DNA from: CAVQAH01 sp963784195
GTDB lineage: Bacteria > Acidobacteriota > Vicinamibacteria > Vicinamibacterales > 2-12-FULL-66-21
Direction of reading: 5' to 3'
Length of the DNA stretch: 64,000 nt
NCBI GenBank assembly: GCA_963784195.1
Contig: CAWARA010000025.1
Location: 186,001 to 250,000, forward strand
Below the pieces are notes generated by a model. It was not told where the DNA came from. It saw only the letters and a program-made list of their open reading frames with translations, and made no database searches. The translations under genes and the position numbers were made by a program. Shown piece by piece: positions 26,091-35,600 of this stretch (within the stretch, counting starts at the first letter, position 1; each line of letters opens with the position of its first letter).

Positions 26091-26166
26091 CCGTGGTTCG
26101 TAACTCGTCGCTCGTAGCTCGAAGACCTTTCGAGGCGTTCGTCGAGCTACGAGCGACGAGCCACGG
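26091..26166. repeat. Inverted repeat between two permease genes
   Basis: CTCGTCGCTCGTAGCTCG at about 26105-26121 is the reverse complement of CGAGCTACGAGCGACGAG at 26143-26160, and CCGTGG/CCACGG flank the arms, with a 7-base bulge on the left. It nearly fills the 124-base gap between the two ADOP permeases and may act as a terminator or mRNA stabiliser. Confidence 0.8.
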
Positions 26167-26180
26167 ACTGCGGCAAGAGC

Positions 26181-28610
26181 TCATTCTTTGAGCCCTTCGA
26201 GCGGATCGATGCGTGATGCGCGCCAGGCTGGAAGAGCGCATGCCGCGAGCGCGATCGTCAGCGCGACCGCGCTGACCACTGCGAGCGTGGCCGCGTCTGG
26301 CTGCGAGACCTCCGGAACCAGGCTGCCAATCTTTCGCACAGCCGCAAATGCGGCAAGGACGCCGGCCACACTGCCGAGGGCAGCGAGCGTCAGGCCATGA
26401 CGCAGCACGATCCAGAGGACGCCGGATGGGCGAGCGCCGAGCGCCATGCGAATCGACAGTTCCTGCTGGCGTTCGGTCACGGTGTAGGACAGGAGCCCGA
26501 AGATGCCGAGGGCGGCCAGCGACAGCGCCGCGGCGGCAAACACCGACATGCTGAACATGAAGAAGCGCGGCCGCTTCACGGACTCGCCGACCACGTCGTC
26601 CATCGTGATCAGCTCTGGCGCGGGCAGCGACGCGTCGGCGCGCTTGACGGCGTCACGAATCGCGGCGCCGACCCGGCTCGAATCATCTCCGCGGGCGACC
26701 AGGTAGATGTGCCTGAACGGAAACTGACGCGTCGAGTAATACATCGCCGGCTCCGCCGCGCCCTGTAGCGAACTGTTCTTCACGTCGGCCACGACGCCGA
26801 TGATCTCGTGCTCGCGGTTCTGGATCATCGAGGCGCCGAGCGGGCCGATGTTCGTCGTCAGGCAGAGGATGGTCTTTCCCACCGCCTCGTCACCGGCGAA
26901 GTAGCGCCGTGCGAGCGACTCATTGATAACCACGACACCCCTGGACTGCGCCGTGTCGTGGGTATCGAAGAAACGGCCGCGGCGGAGCTGCACGCCCAGC
27001 GCTTCGAAATAGCCCTCCGACACGCTGTGGTATTGAGCCGTGGGCTCATCGCCGCGCGGCGGCGCCGGCACGCCACGTACGAGGAACGGAATCCTCCATC
27101 CAGGCGCGAGCGGCAGGAAATTCGTAGCGCCGGCCGCTTTCACCCCCGTCTGCTGTCGCAACGACTCGACCAGTGCCGAGTGGAATTGCTCGACCTCCGG
27201 CCACTTGCTGTAGGCCGCTCCCGTCAACTGAATGCCTGCGGTCACGATCCCGGCAGGGCGGAAACCGGGGTCCTCCGCGGCCAACCGCGCCACGCTTCGA
27301 TAAAGCAACCCCGCGCCGGAAAGCAGCATGACGGCGAGCGCGATCTCCGCCGCCACCAGGAACCCGTGCGCGCGCCGGCCACCGGCGCTGCCCGCCTGAC
27401 TGCGGCCGCCCTCCTTCAGAACCTGCTGAAGGTCGGCGCGTGAGGTGAAGAGCGCCGGAAGCAGTCCGAACACAACGGCGGTGCACAGCGTCAGCAGAAG
27501 CGCGAACGCCAGCACGCGAGCGTCGATGCCGATCTCGTGAATCCGGGGTATGTCGAATGGTGTGATCGCCACGATCCCGCGCATGAAAACAACGGCCAGC
27601 GCGATTCCGGTGACACCGCCGAATACAGCCAGCAGAAGGCTCTCCGAGAGGAACTGCCGGATGAGACGCTGGCGAGTCGCGCCAATCGCCGCGCGCACGG
27701 CAACTTCACGAGAACGGGACGCGGCCCGGGCGAGGAGCAGACTCGCCACGTTGATGCAGGCAATCAGGAGGAGCAGACCGACGGCGGCGAGGAGCGCGAA
27801 CAGCGCCGGCCGGAAGTAGCCCACGACCTCGTCGTGGAGCGGGATCACGCGGACCTGCCATCCCCGGTTGGTGCCAGTGAACTCCGCGCCGAGCCGTGTC
27901 GTCAGCCCGTCGATTTCCCGTTGCGCCTGCGCAACCGACGCGCCGTCACGAAGACGGGCGACCGCTTCCATGAAATGCGCGCCGCGGCTATGCCGCGTCA
28001 GGTCCCAGCCCAATCGCTGCCAGATGTCCGTGTCGCCGGGAAACTGGAAACCTGCTGGCAGGACGCCGGCGACCTCGTACTTGTTGTCGTTCAGCCTGAT
28101 CAACTTGCCGACGATTCCCCGATCGCCGTTGAAGCGCGTCTGCCAGAGACGATGGCTGATCAGCACGATGCGCTCGCGGGAGTGCAGGACGCCTTCCGGA
28201 AAACCGGTCCCGAGAACCGGGCTCACGCCGAGCACCGACGTGAAGTTCCCGCTGACCTCGATCGTGTTGACACGCACCGGCTCCGCCGCGTCGTCGTGAA
28301 GGGTGATCTCGGGACGCCACCAGGCAGCCGCGTCGCTGAACGCCTGGCCCAGCGCGCGATAGTCCATGAAGTTCACCGGCGACACCGGCTCGTGATCGAG
28401 CCCGCGCTCACGGTTCACCTCCCAGAGCGTGACCAGGCGGTCGGGAGCGGCGTAAGGCAGCGGATCGAGCACGACACCGCGCACGAGGCTGAAGATCGCA
28501 GTGGTCGCACCCACACCGACGGCGAGGGCCAGGACAGCCGTCACCAGGAAGCCAGGCGATCGAAGCAGCGTCCGGATGCCGTACCGGATATCCCTCAGCA
28601 GATCGGACAT
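26181..28610 (-). CDS. ADOP-type ABC permease
   Basis: A complete permease of 809 residues. The start is MSDLLRDIRYGIRTLLRSPG with the helix VTAVLALAVGVGATTAIFSL. Permease half 1 has helices near LFALLAAVGLLLLIACINVA and SLLLAVFGGVTGIALAVVFM; half 2 has MFSMSVFAAAALSLAALGIF and ends with RASRIDPLEGLKE. The ATG at 28610 has GGGAGGGG 9 bases upstream; an in-frame GTG at 28604-28616 would be too close to it. It is the first gene of a possible two-gene transcript with the frameshifted permease. Substrate unknown; orphan permeases like this may share an ATPase or act as sensors. Confidence 0.93.
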   Translation of the reverse strand: MSDLLRDIRYGIRTLLRSPGFLVTAVLALAVGVGATTAIFSLVRGVVLDPLPYAAPDRLVTLWEVNRERGLDHEPVSPVNFMDYRALGQAFSDAAAWWRPEITLHDDAAEPVRVNTIEVSGNFTSVLGVSPVLGTGFPEGVLHSRERIVLISHRLWQTRFNGDRGIVGKLIRLNDNKYEVAGVLPAGFQFPGDTDIWQRLGWDLTRHSRGAHFMEAVARLRDGASVAQAQREIDGLTTRLGAEFTGTNRGWQVRVIPLHDEVVGYFRPALFALLAAVGLLLLIACINVASLLLARAASRSREVAVRAAIGATRQRLIRQFLSESLLLAVFGGVTGIALAVVFMRGIVAITPFDIPRIHEIGIDARVLAFALLLTLCTAVVFGLLPALFTSRADLQQVLKEGGRSQAGSAGGRRAHGFLVAAEIALAVMLLSGAGLLYRSVARLAAEDPGFRPAGIVTAGIQLTGAAYSKWPEVEQFHSALVESLRQQTGVKAAGATNFLPLAPGWRIPFLVRGVPAPPRGDEPTAQYHSVSEGYFEALGVQLRRGRFFDTHDTAQSRGVVVINESLARRYFAGDEAVGKTILCLTTNIGPLGASMIQNREHEIIGVVADVKNSSLQGAAEPAMYYSTRQFPFRHIYLVARGDDSSRVGAAIRDAVKRADASLPAPELITMDDVVGESVKRPRFFMFSMSVFAAAALSLAALGIFGLLSYTVTERQQELSIRMALGARPSGVLWIVLRHGLTLAALGSVAGVLAAFAAVRKIGSLVPEVSQPDAATLAVVSAVALTIALAACALPAWRASRIDPLEGLKE

Positions 28611-28748
28611 CGACACGTTCCCCCTCCCTGATTCATGTGCTTTGACGTGCCAGACGAATCGAAGGTTTGTGCCTTGACTGATTTAAGAAAGTCGTGGTTC
28701 GTGGTCCGTGGTTCGTGTCTCGCCGGGCGGAAGGGCCCAAGGGGAAAC

Positions 28749-29312
28749 TCAGGCGCGGAGGGGGCCGGATTTGGCCAGTTCGCCCCGGCGCAACTGACGA
28801 TACAGGTCCAGCGCCTCGCGAATGATGCGCACCGCGTCCGGCACGCCAAGCATGTCCTCGACGACGACCTGCTTGTGCTCGAGGATCTTGTAGTCCTCGA
28901 AGAACCGCCGGATCTGCCGGAGCATGTGGGCCGGCAGTTGGCCCTTGTCTGTGTAGTCGGCAAACGCCGGATCGCGAACGCTCACGGCGACGATCTTGTC
29001 GTCGATCCCCTTTTCGTCCCGCATGCGCATCACGCCGATGGCGCGCGCCTCGACGATCGTCAGCGGCTGTACCGGTTCCTGGCTCAGAACCAGCGCGTCG
29101 AGCGGATCGCCGTCATCACAGAACGTGCGAGGAATGAAACCGTAGTCGGCGGGATAGTGGACCGAGCTGTACAACACGCGGTCGAGCCGGAGGAGGCCCG
29201 TCTCTTTGTCGAGTTCGTATTTGTTCTTGCTGCCCTTCGGGACTTCGATGATGACTGGAAACGCCGACTCGACAAGCGCATCGTCTACATAACTGTCGTG
29301 CCAGGGATGCAT
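28749..29312 (-). CDS. ppa: Inorganic pyrophosphatase (family I)
   Basis: Hydrolyses pyrophosphate to two phosphates in the cytoplasm, driving biosynthetic reactions. AFPVIIEVPKGSKNKYELDK, VHYPADYGFIPRTFCDDGDP and LDALVLSQEPV carry the metal-binding Asp cluster of family I (D-G-D-P-L-D), and DEKGIDDKIVAV is also conserved. The ATG at 29312 gives 187 residues, a normal size; an upstream GTG at 29336 adds eight. The C-terminus (RQLRRGELAKSGPLRA) is a little longer than usual. It is transcribed alone, divergent from the 29363 gene. Confidence 0.95.
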   Translation of the reverse strand: MHPWHDSYVDDALVESAFPVIIEVPKGSKNKYELDKETGLLRLDRVLYSSVHYPADYGFIPRTFCDDGDPLDALVLSQEPVQPLTIVEARAIGVMRMRDEKGIDDKIVAVSVRDPAFADYTDKGQLPAHMLRQIRRFFEDYKILEHKQVVVEDMLGVPDAVRIIREALDLYRQLRRGELAKSGPLRA

Positions 29313-29362
29313 GAGCCAAGGTAGCACGAGTGGCACGATCCTGGCTCGTCGTACCAGGGATC

Positions 29363-29728
29363 ATGAGGAAGCGGACCAGAATCCTCGCGGTTGCGACCGT
29401 CGTATTCACACTCTGGGCGGCGATCGTCACGAAAACGCCCAGTGGTGCCAATGGTCCGGCTTCTCAGCCGCCAGCGACCGACCGTATTCAAATCGAGCAC
29501 GAGTACGTCCGAATACCCGCCGAACCGACGCCGGAACCAAGAGTCCAGACGATATCCGGCAGCCGCCGAAGCATGCCGCCTGAGCCGGTTCGTCGATCGG
29601 CCAGCCGATCGGCTGGCTCGGTCGCTTCCAGGTCAGCAGACAATCAGAAGATGTGGAATCGGGCCGCGAGAGCAATCGTGGGTAGCGGCCGTTACACGCC
29701 ACAACCCTTCCCGCGGCCCGCCAGGTAG
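29363..29728 (+). CDS. Small secreted hypothetical protein
   Basis: A 121-residue protein with a signal peptide (MRKRTRILAVATVVFTLWAA) and a low-complexity mature part rich in Pro, Arg and Ser (AEPTPEPRVQ, RSASRSAGSVASRSAD). No domain is recognised. The ATG at 29363 directly begins the basic signal-peptide head; the frame is open further upstream. It stops 2 bases before the stop of the convergent SYLF gene. Coding potential is supported mainly by the signal peptide. Confidence 0.5.
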   Translation: MRKRTRILAVATVVFTLWAAIVTKTPSGANGPASQPPATDRIQIEHEYVRIPAEPTPEPRVQTISGSRRSMPPEPVRRSASRSAGSVASRSADNQKMWNRAARAIVGSGRYTPQPFPRPAR

Positions 29729-29729
29729 G

Positions 29730-30431
29730 CTACTTCGAGAGGTTCTTCGGCGACGTCTGGTTCAGGAGGTCGATGAGCGGCTTGGCCGACGACGGCATCG
29801 GCGCGCCTTTGAGCACGATTTCTTTCGCATCGATCTTCCGACCGTAGAGATTCTGATTCGCATCACCGTCAGACCGCAGCGTCGAGCCCTCGAGCGACAC
29901 GCCGGCGAACAGCCCCCGCGCGCGCGAGTACGTCAGGATCTCGGCCTGCATCACGATGTCGGTGGCCGCGCCGGCAGTCCGGCCTTTCGGACCGGCCGCG
30001 GCTGATGCATCGGCGCCCAGTTTCACCTTGCTGGTCAGCACCGATTCTGCTCCCCGATTGTTCATGACGAGCAGCACGTAATCCGTCGCCTGACCTCCGA
30101 CCTGGAATCCGATGCTGCCACCCTCGAGGGCAAACATCGCCGGTGAGCCCCAGGGACCGTCGAAAGCCTGCCCGCTCCGGCACACGAGCGCCCCACGCCC
30201 GTAGCTGGCACCGACGCCGAGCGCGACCTTCAACACCGACGGGAACACGATCACGCATTCCGCTTTGTCGAGCAGTTCCTTGGGGATGCTGTCCGGCATC
30301 CCGAGAATCTCTTTCAACACCGTGGCCGCATTCGCCAGCCGTAACGCCTCGTCACTCTGAGCGAGTGCGGCAGGGGCCGCGATCGCCAGCGTGCACGCAC
30401 ACAGAACCATCGAACCCAACAATCTGCGCAT
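29730..30431 (-). CDS. Secreted SYLF-domain lipid-binding protein (Ysc84-like)
   Basis: A 233-residue exported protein: signal peptide LLGSMVLCACTLAIAAPAAL ending ALAQ, then the SYLF/Ysc84 domain (ILGMPDSIPKELLDKAECVI, GVGASYGRGALVCRSG, IGFQVGGQATDYVLLVMNN, LTSKVKLGADASAAAGPKGR, ILTYSRARGLFAGVSLEGS). The domain is known from eukaryotes to bind phosphoinositides; the role of bacterial secreted forms is unclear, perhaps envelope lipid binding. Length and segment order are normal for the family. Transcribed alone. Confidence 0.9.
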   Translation of the reverse strand: MRRLLGSMVLCACTLAIAAPAALAQSDEALRLANAATVLKEILGMPDSIPKELLDKAECVIVFPSVLKVALGVGASYGRGALVCRSGQAFDGPWGSPAMFALEGGSIGFQVGGQATDYVLLVMNNRGAESVLTSKVKLGADASAAAGPKGRTAGAATDIVMQAEILTYSRARGLFAGVSLEGSTLRSDGDANQNLYGRKIDAKEIVLKGAPMPSSAKPLIDLLNQTSPKNLSK

Positions 30432-30509
30432 ATGTCTGTTTTCTCCGTTCCGTCGCTACTCAACCAGAATACTGTACGGTGCGTTACACTTCGAAAGGAC
30501 CTGAAGTCG

Positions 30510-30638
30510 CGAAGGGTCCGGCTAAAGCCGGACACTACACACGCGGGTCCGACTGAAGCCGGACACTACGGAGGTCCGGCTAAAGCGGACGCTACAGCTA
30601 AAGCGGACGCAAGGGTTCGGCCAAGGCCGGACGATACG
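30510..30638. repeat. Array of four GTCCGGCTAAAGCCGGAC REP hairpins
   Basis: Four tandem units, each a palindrome of the form GGTCCGGCTAAAGCCGGAC followed by ACTAC or GCTAC: at about 30515-30538, 30546-30569, 30573-30596 and 30614-30635. The third has lost part of an arm. The last unit ends directly before the ATG of the HAMP-PP2C gene. A fifth copy is at 48424-48449. Confidence 0.85.
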
Positions 30639-30639
30639 A

Positions 30640-32660
30640 ATGTCGCTGCGCACCAGGCTCATCATTGCGTTTCTTTGTTTGTCGGTCGTACCGCTCAGCG
30701 CGGTGACGGCGTTCTGGTACGCCTCGACGGTCAGCGCGTTCGAGCGCGCAGCCGAACGTGAGGCGGCGCAGACCGCGGTCGAGATCGGCAAGCGGATGGA
30801 AAGCGTCACTCGCGCGGTGGGGCGTCGAATGGATCGCCTGTTCGAGGCGTCGTCCGCGGATGGCCGCCGCTTCGATCCCGAGGCACCGCTCCACGACCGG
30901 GTGACGCCAATGCTCGGCGATGCCGCCGCCCTGGTCGATCGCGTCGAGATCGAGCCCATGGAAGGCATGGTTCCGCTCTCGACCGCCGGAGGGAAGGAAC
31001 CAACGGAGATGGCGCACCGGATTCCTCCCCCGCCACGACCGCCCGGCGCGAAGCGGCCGGTGACTGGCCCACTGCCCCCGCCCGCGCCACCGCCGCCTCC
31101 TGCTCAACCACCCCGGACGATCGTGGTGGACGTGCCGAAGATCATGGCCGAGGCCTCGAAGAGGGCCAAGGACGGCGCCGCCGCCAAGGGCGTCGAGCTC
31201 GGTCCGCTCATCGACACGGTGCTTGCTGCCACCGGTCCGGCCGTTGAGGCCGGGCTTGCCATCGCCGCCGAGTCGATCGCCAAGCAGGCCGAAGCCGCCA
31301 CAAAGGATGCGAACGGCTGCAGATGGAGGTCAAAGGCCGACAGATCGAGGTGGCGCTCAAGAAAGACGGCCGCATCGTCGGCAAAGCGAACGCGACGCTC
31401 AATCTCGACAAGACGATGCCCTCGGTGCTTGCGCTCGCGCGGCGCGATCAAGGCGAGATTCCGTTTGCGGTGGACACGCGCGGGAACTTCTACACGCCCG
31501 ATCCGGGTCAGCGCGCGAAGCTCACGGAGCTCGGCGTGATCGATGCGGCGAAAGCCGCCGCCGGCGGAAAGCCGCGACGGATCGGCGACTGGATCGTGGT
31601 GGCGCGCACCGAGCCGAGCGGGCTGATTTTCGGGATCGCCCGGCCGATCGGCGAGTCACTCCGTGAGATTCGCCGGATGTCGTGGCGCAACCTGTCGATG
31701 GGCCTCGCCGTCATTGCGCTCGCGTGCATCGGGATCATCCCCATTTCGCATCGCATGACACAGCACGTGTCATCGCTGAACGCCGGCGTGCAGCAGCTCG
31801 CGGGCGGCGACTTCAAGGCCCGCGTGCCCGTTCGATCGAGCGACGAGTTCGGCCAGCTGGCCGCGGCGTTCAACAGGATGGCGGGCGATCTCGAACGTCA
31901 CCAGGCGCTCGTCGTCGAACAGGAGCGATTGCACCGCGAGCTGGAGTTGTCGCGGCTGATTCAAACGGAGATGCTGCCGCGCGAACCGCTGCGGCTGGGA
32001 GCGGCTGAAATCAAAGGCGTGTCGATTCCGGCGCGCGAGGTCGGCGGCGACTTCTTCAACTACTTCGCGCTGCCCGACGGACGGCTGGCGCTCCTCGTCG
32101 GCGACGTCTCCGGCAAGGGGGTCAGCGCTGCTCTTCTCATGGCCAACGTGCAGGCCACCCTGCGTGCAAGACTGCCACTCGAGACCGAGCTGGCGAAGCT
32201 CGCCGATGGTCTGGACAGCGAGATCGACGCCAACACGCCGGGCGGCGTGTACCTCACCCTGTTTCTCGGAATTCTCGACGTGCCGCGCGGCCTCCTGATT
32301 TATGTGAACGCCGGCCACAACCCGCAGTTCGTGCTCAAGAGCCGTGGCGGCATCAGCCCGATGACCTCCACAGGCCTGCCCATCGCGCTGCTGCCGGGCA
32401 AGGGCTACAAAGAGTCCAGCATCGAGATCTCCCCGGGCGATCTGCTGTTCTTCTACACCGACGGCCTCGTCGAGACGGAGAACGAGAGTGGCGATATGTT
32501 CGGTGCCGACCGTCTGCAGTCGCTGCTTGCAGCCGAACACAAGCTCGGGATCGACGCGGTGCTGGAGCGGGTCGAAGAGTCGGTTCGCCGCTTCCGCGGC
32601 GATGCCGAGCCTTTCGACGATGCGACGATGATGGCATTGCGCATCAACACGGCTGAATAG
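30640..32660 (+). CDS. HAMP-PP2C (SpoIIE-type) membrane phosphatase, frameshifted
   Basis: A membrane signalling phosphatase of about 673 residues once a missing base near 31305 is restored. The first frame has an N-terminal helix (RLIIAFLCLSVVPLSAVTAF), an extracytoplasmic sensor region and a Pro-rich insert (about residues 125-165), ending at KQAEAATKDA. The second resumes LQMEVKGRQIEV, then has a second membrane helix (GLAVIALACIGIIPISHRM), a HAMP domain (LNAGVQQLAGGDFKARVPVR) and a PP2C domain (EVGGDFFNYFAL, GDVSGKGVSAALLMANVQAT, VNAGHNPQFVL, FFYTDGLVETEN, DDATMMALR). It resembles RsbU/RsbP regulators of partner switching. A REP array abuts the start. Confidence 0.87.
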
Positions 32661-32689
32661 CCGCACCCGGCGCACAGATCACTCGAGTG

Positions 32690-33004
32690 TCAGGCTGAGA
32701 GTTTCAGCAGGAACACCCCGCCGACGATCATCAGGATTCCTGCGATCCGCGCCGCGGTCACCGGTTCACTGAACAGCATCGTTCCCAGAAACGCAGTACC
32801 GGCTGCCCCGATGCCGGTCCACACGGCGTACGCGGTCCCGATGGGTAGTGTCCTGGCCGCCGTTGCCAGCAGATACATGCTCATCACCATCGCTCCGCCC
32901 GTCCAGATGCTGGGCCAGAGACGTGTGAAGCCGTGCGTGTATTTCAGGCCGATCGCCCATCCCACTTCGAGGAGCGCCGCCATCAAGAGAATCAACCAGG
33001 CCAT
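32690..33004 (-). CDS. sugE: SMR-family exporter, SugE/Gdx type
   Basis: A 104-residue, four-helix inner-membrane transporter. LLMAALLEVGWAIGLKYTHG, GFTRLWPSIWTG, IGTAYAVWTGIGAAGTAFLG and IAGILMIVGGVFLLKL match the SugE/Gdx branch (guanidinium exporters working as antiparallel dimers) more than EmrE; the essential Glu is in LLEVGWA. No guanidine riboswitch is recognised upstream. It converges on the HAMP-PP2C gene with 29 bases between the stops. Confidence 0.92.
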   Translation of the reverse strand: MAWLILLMAALLEVGWAIGLKYTHGFTRLWPSIWTGGAMVMSMYLLATAARTLPIGTAYAVWTGIGAAGTAFLGTMLFSEPVTAARIAGILMIVGGVFLLKLSA

Positions 33005-33106
33005 CGCCCGATCCTAGTGTGTCGATCCATGCACCACAAGGCAGAACACGATCTCCAGGATCGCAACGGCGGCGCAATACGCGCAGAGTCTTATAGAATC
33101 TGCGGC

Positions 33107-34399
33107 GTGACTCACGTCCTTCCACAGCTGATTCTGGTTCTTGCCTTCGTGCTCGTGCTGTCGACCGTGTCGGCCGCCTCGACTCCTCGCGTGCAAACGC
33201 CACAACCGCCGGTCAAGCCCGCCAGTCAACCGCAACTCAAGGTGTTTCTCGACTGCAGCGCGGATTGCTATTCGGCCTACCTTCGATCCGAAATCGAGTT
33301 CGTCGACTACGTGCGCGACAGAACCGAGGCCGACGTCCACGTCATCGTCACGGACTCACAGACGGGCAGTGGCGGCCGGGAGTACACGCTGGAGCTCATA
33401 GGTCTGGGCTCCTACGCACACTTGAAGCGATCGTTGAAGGCTGTGACGACCAGCTCGGATCCCGATGATGTGGTGCGGCGTCAGCTGGCGAACGCGCTCC
33501 GCGTCGGACTGCTCGACTACGTGACGGCCGAGGGCGTCCCGCAGCGCCTCGACGTGTCGGTCGAACTCGGATCGGAACGCTTGCGTCCGGCCGTCGTCGG
33601 CGATCGATGGAACAACTGGGTGTTCAGCCTGCGCGGATCGACATCCTTCGACGCTGAGGAGTCACAGCGGCAGTGGGAGCTCGGCGCCTCGATCAGCGCA
33701 GACCGGATCACGCCTGACTGGAAGATCACCATGGGAGGAGAGATCGAGCATCAGAAGGAGCGCTTCGATATCGACGACGACGAACCGTTTGAAGTGGAGC
33801 GCCGCGAGCGTGACTTCAACTGGCTCGTGGTCAAGGCCCTCGGCGAGCACTGGTCGGCCGGCGCGCAGGGATTCCTCGGATCGTCGACGTTCGAGAACAC
33901 CGAGTTTGCGATCGAGGCGGCGCCGGCAATCGAGTACAACGTTTTTCCCTATTCCGAGTACACCCGACGGCAGTTGCGGCTGCAGTACGCGATCGGACCG
34001 CGGAGCGCCCGCTATTACGAAGAGACGATCTTCGGACAGACGGAAGAAACGTTGCTTCAGCACGAGATCTCCGCCGCCTTCGAGCAGACGGAACGCTGGG
34101 GCAGCCTGCAGGCGAGGATCGAATGGTCGCAGTATCTCCACGATCCGGAATTGTCGCGGCTCGAGGCTGACGGCGAGGTCTCGTGGCGCGTGGCGCGAGG
34201 ATTCTCGGTTACGGCTGAGGTGAACGCGTCGCGCATCCGCGACCAGATTTCGCTGCCTCGGCGCGGGGCGACTCCTGAGGAGATTCTGCTCGAGCTTAGG
34301 GAACTGCAGAGCGGATATGAGTACCATGTCTCGTTCGGTGTGACGTATACTTTCGGCTCGATATACAGCAGCATCGTTAACCCCCGGTTTGGCCAGTAG
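33107..34399 (+). CDS. Outer-membrane beta-barrel protein, unknown function
   Basis: A 430-residue exported protein. The GTG at 33107 opens a signal peptide (PQLILVLAFVLVLSTVSAAS). The first mature part (KVFLDCSADCYSAYLRSEIE, then VDYVRDRTEADVHVIVTDSQ) is a small globular domain. From about residue 165 the protein is a row of alternating amphipathic strands (WELGASISADRITPDWKITM, NWLVVKALGEHWSAGAQGFL, RQLRLQYAIGP) ending in SYGVTYTFGS-like strands with aromatic residues, as in outer-membrane barrels. The longer frame from 32933 overlaps the sugE gene and is rejected. Function unknown. Confidence 0.78.
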   Translation: MTHVLPQLILVLAFVLVLSTVSAASTPRVQTPQPPVKPASQPQLKVFLDCSADCYSAYLRSEIEFVDYVRDRTEADVHVIVTDSQTGSGGREYTLELIGLGSYAHLKRSLKAVTTSSDPDDVVRRQLANALRVGLLDYVTAEGVPQRLDVSVELGSERLRPAVVGDRWNNWVFSLRGSTSFDAEESQRQWELGASISADRITPDWKITMGGEIEHQKERFDIDDDEPFEVERRERDFNWLVVKALGEHWSAGAQGFLGSSTFENTEFAIEAAPAIEYNVFPYSEYTRRQLRLQYAIGPRSARYYEETIFGQTEETLLQHEISAAFEQTERWGSLQARIEWSQYLHDPELSRLEADGEVSWRVARGFSVTAEVNASRIRDQISLPRRGATPEEILLELRELQSGYEYHVSFGVTYTFGSIYSSIVNPRFGQ

Positions 34400-34413
34400 C
34401 TCAACCGTTCAAG

Positions 34414-34653
34414 ATGCCAGATTTGTCGAAAGGTCCACGCCGTCCGAAGGGCGCTCCGGTGAGCAGGCCCGATACGCCTTCTCCTGAGGCCATTCTGGGT
34501 GTGGGACGGGACCAGGGGCTCCCGAAAAAGAGCCCCCGGCCGCGATGTCAGCGCTGTGCCTCGACAAGAGCCGAAACAATGGTCCGCACGCGTCATCTGG
34601 CGCTCTACAAGTGTGCGGATTGCGGCTGGCGATTCACTCTGCCCCGCTCCTAG
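34414..34653 (+). CDS. Small zinc-ribbon protein
   Basis: A 79-residue protein. The N-terminal half is Pro/Lys-rich and disordered; the C-terminal half is a zinc ribbon with C-x2-C (RCQRCAST) and C-x2-C (YKCADCGWRF) pairs about 20 residues apart. It may bind nucleic acid, but no specific role can be given. It begins 15 bases after the outer-membrane protein stop on the same strand. Confidence 0.6.
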   Translation: MPDLSKGPRRPKGAPVSRPDTPSPEAILGVGRDQGLPKKSPRPRCQRCASTRAETMVRTRHLALYKCADCGWRFTLPRS

Positions 34654-34767
34654 CCACCTCAGCCCTTAGAAAGTGTGAAATTTTGCTAACCCGTGCAACC
34701 TCGACGGGTTGCGCGCCCTCTCGAACTTTGCGACAGTACTTTCAGCCCCCGGCTTCAGGGAGGATCA

Positions 34768-35541
34768 ATGAATCGGGTTCGAGTGACTGGAGTGTTCGTG
34801 CTGTGCGCGGCAATGGCTGCGCCGGCGGCCGCGGATGTGACCATCAAGCAGAAGGTTACCGGCAAGGGAATGATGGCGTCATCCGGCGACGGCTCGCAGT
34901 ACATCAAGGGCACGCGGATGCGGATGGATCAGGTGGCCGGTGGCAACGAGACCTCGACCATCATCGACGCCAACACGCAGCAGATGATCGTCCTCAATCA
35001 CAAGCGGCGCGAGGCCGAAGTCCACGACATGACGAAGCTCGTGGCCGACATGTCCAAGCTCCCGATCTCTGACGTCAAGACGAGCATCACGCCGACGAAG
35101 CAGACACGGCAGATCGCTGGCTACACGTGCACGGTGCACGACATGCAGGTGTCGGTACCCACCACCATGGGACCCGAGCAAGTCACCTTCGTCCTCGCTG
35201 GGCCAATCTGCCTGGTGAAGAATGGTCCGGGCGCGGCGGACTTCGCGGCGTTCTTCAAAGCCGCCGCCGACAAGGGATTGTTCTTCGGCGACCCGCGCAC
35301 AGCGAAGGCACAGCCCGGTCAGGCCAAGGGGATTGCCGCCATGCACCGCGAAATGGCGTCGCTGGGCGTGCCGCTTTCCCAGGAGATGAACTTCAAGTTC
35401 GAGGGTACGGGGGCGATGGCCGCGATGATGGCCAAGATGGGTGGGAACTCGATCACGACCGAAGCCGTGACGATCTCGACCGACGCGATCCCCGACTCGA
35501 CTTTCGAGGTGCCCGAGGGCTACAAAGTCATCAAGCGTTAG
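34768..35541 (+). CDS. Secreted DUF4412-type protein
   Basis: A 257-residue exported protein. AGGGAGG precedes the ATG at 34768. A signal peptide (VTGVFVLCAAMAAPAAA) is followed by the DUF4412 pattern: KGTRMRMDQVAGGNETSTII, MIVLNHKRREAEVHDM, RQIAGYTCTVHDMQVSV. Members are envelope proteins of unknown function with a fold related to lipoprotein carriers. The C-terminus is STFEVPEGYKVIKR, a common family ending. It stands alone. Confidence 0.87.
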   Translation: MNRVRVTGVFVLCAAMAAPAAADVTIKQKVTGKGMMASSGDGSQYIKGTRMRMDQVAGGNETSTIIDANTQQMIVLNHKRREAEVHDMTKLVADMSKLPISDVKTSITPTKQTRQIAGYTCTVHDMQVSVPTTMGPEQVTFVLAGPICLVKNGPGAADFAAFFKAAADKGLFFGDPRTAKAQPGQAKGIAAMHREMASLGVPLSQEMNFKFEGTGAMAAMMAKMGGNSITTEAVTISTDAIPDSTFEVPEGYKVIKR

Positions 35542-35600
35542 TGCCCGCGCGGCCCCCATCCCCGCGATCGTCGGGGGGGCGTGGGCCGTCTCGCTTCGGT

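Noticed and set aside
33005..33106. Guanidine riboswitch upstream of the SugE/Gdx-type gene
   Set aside because: No ACGR-loop hairpin pair or ykkC-type core can be made out in the leader.
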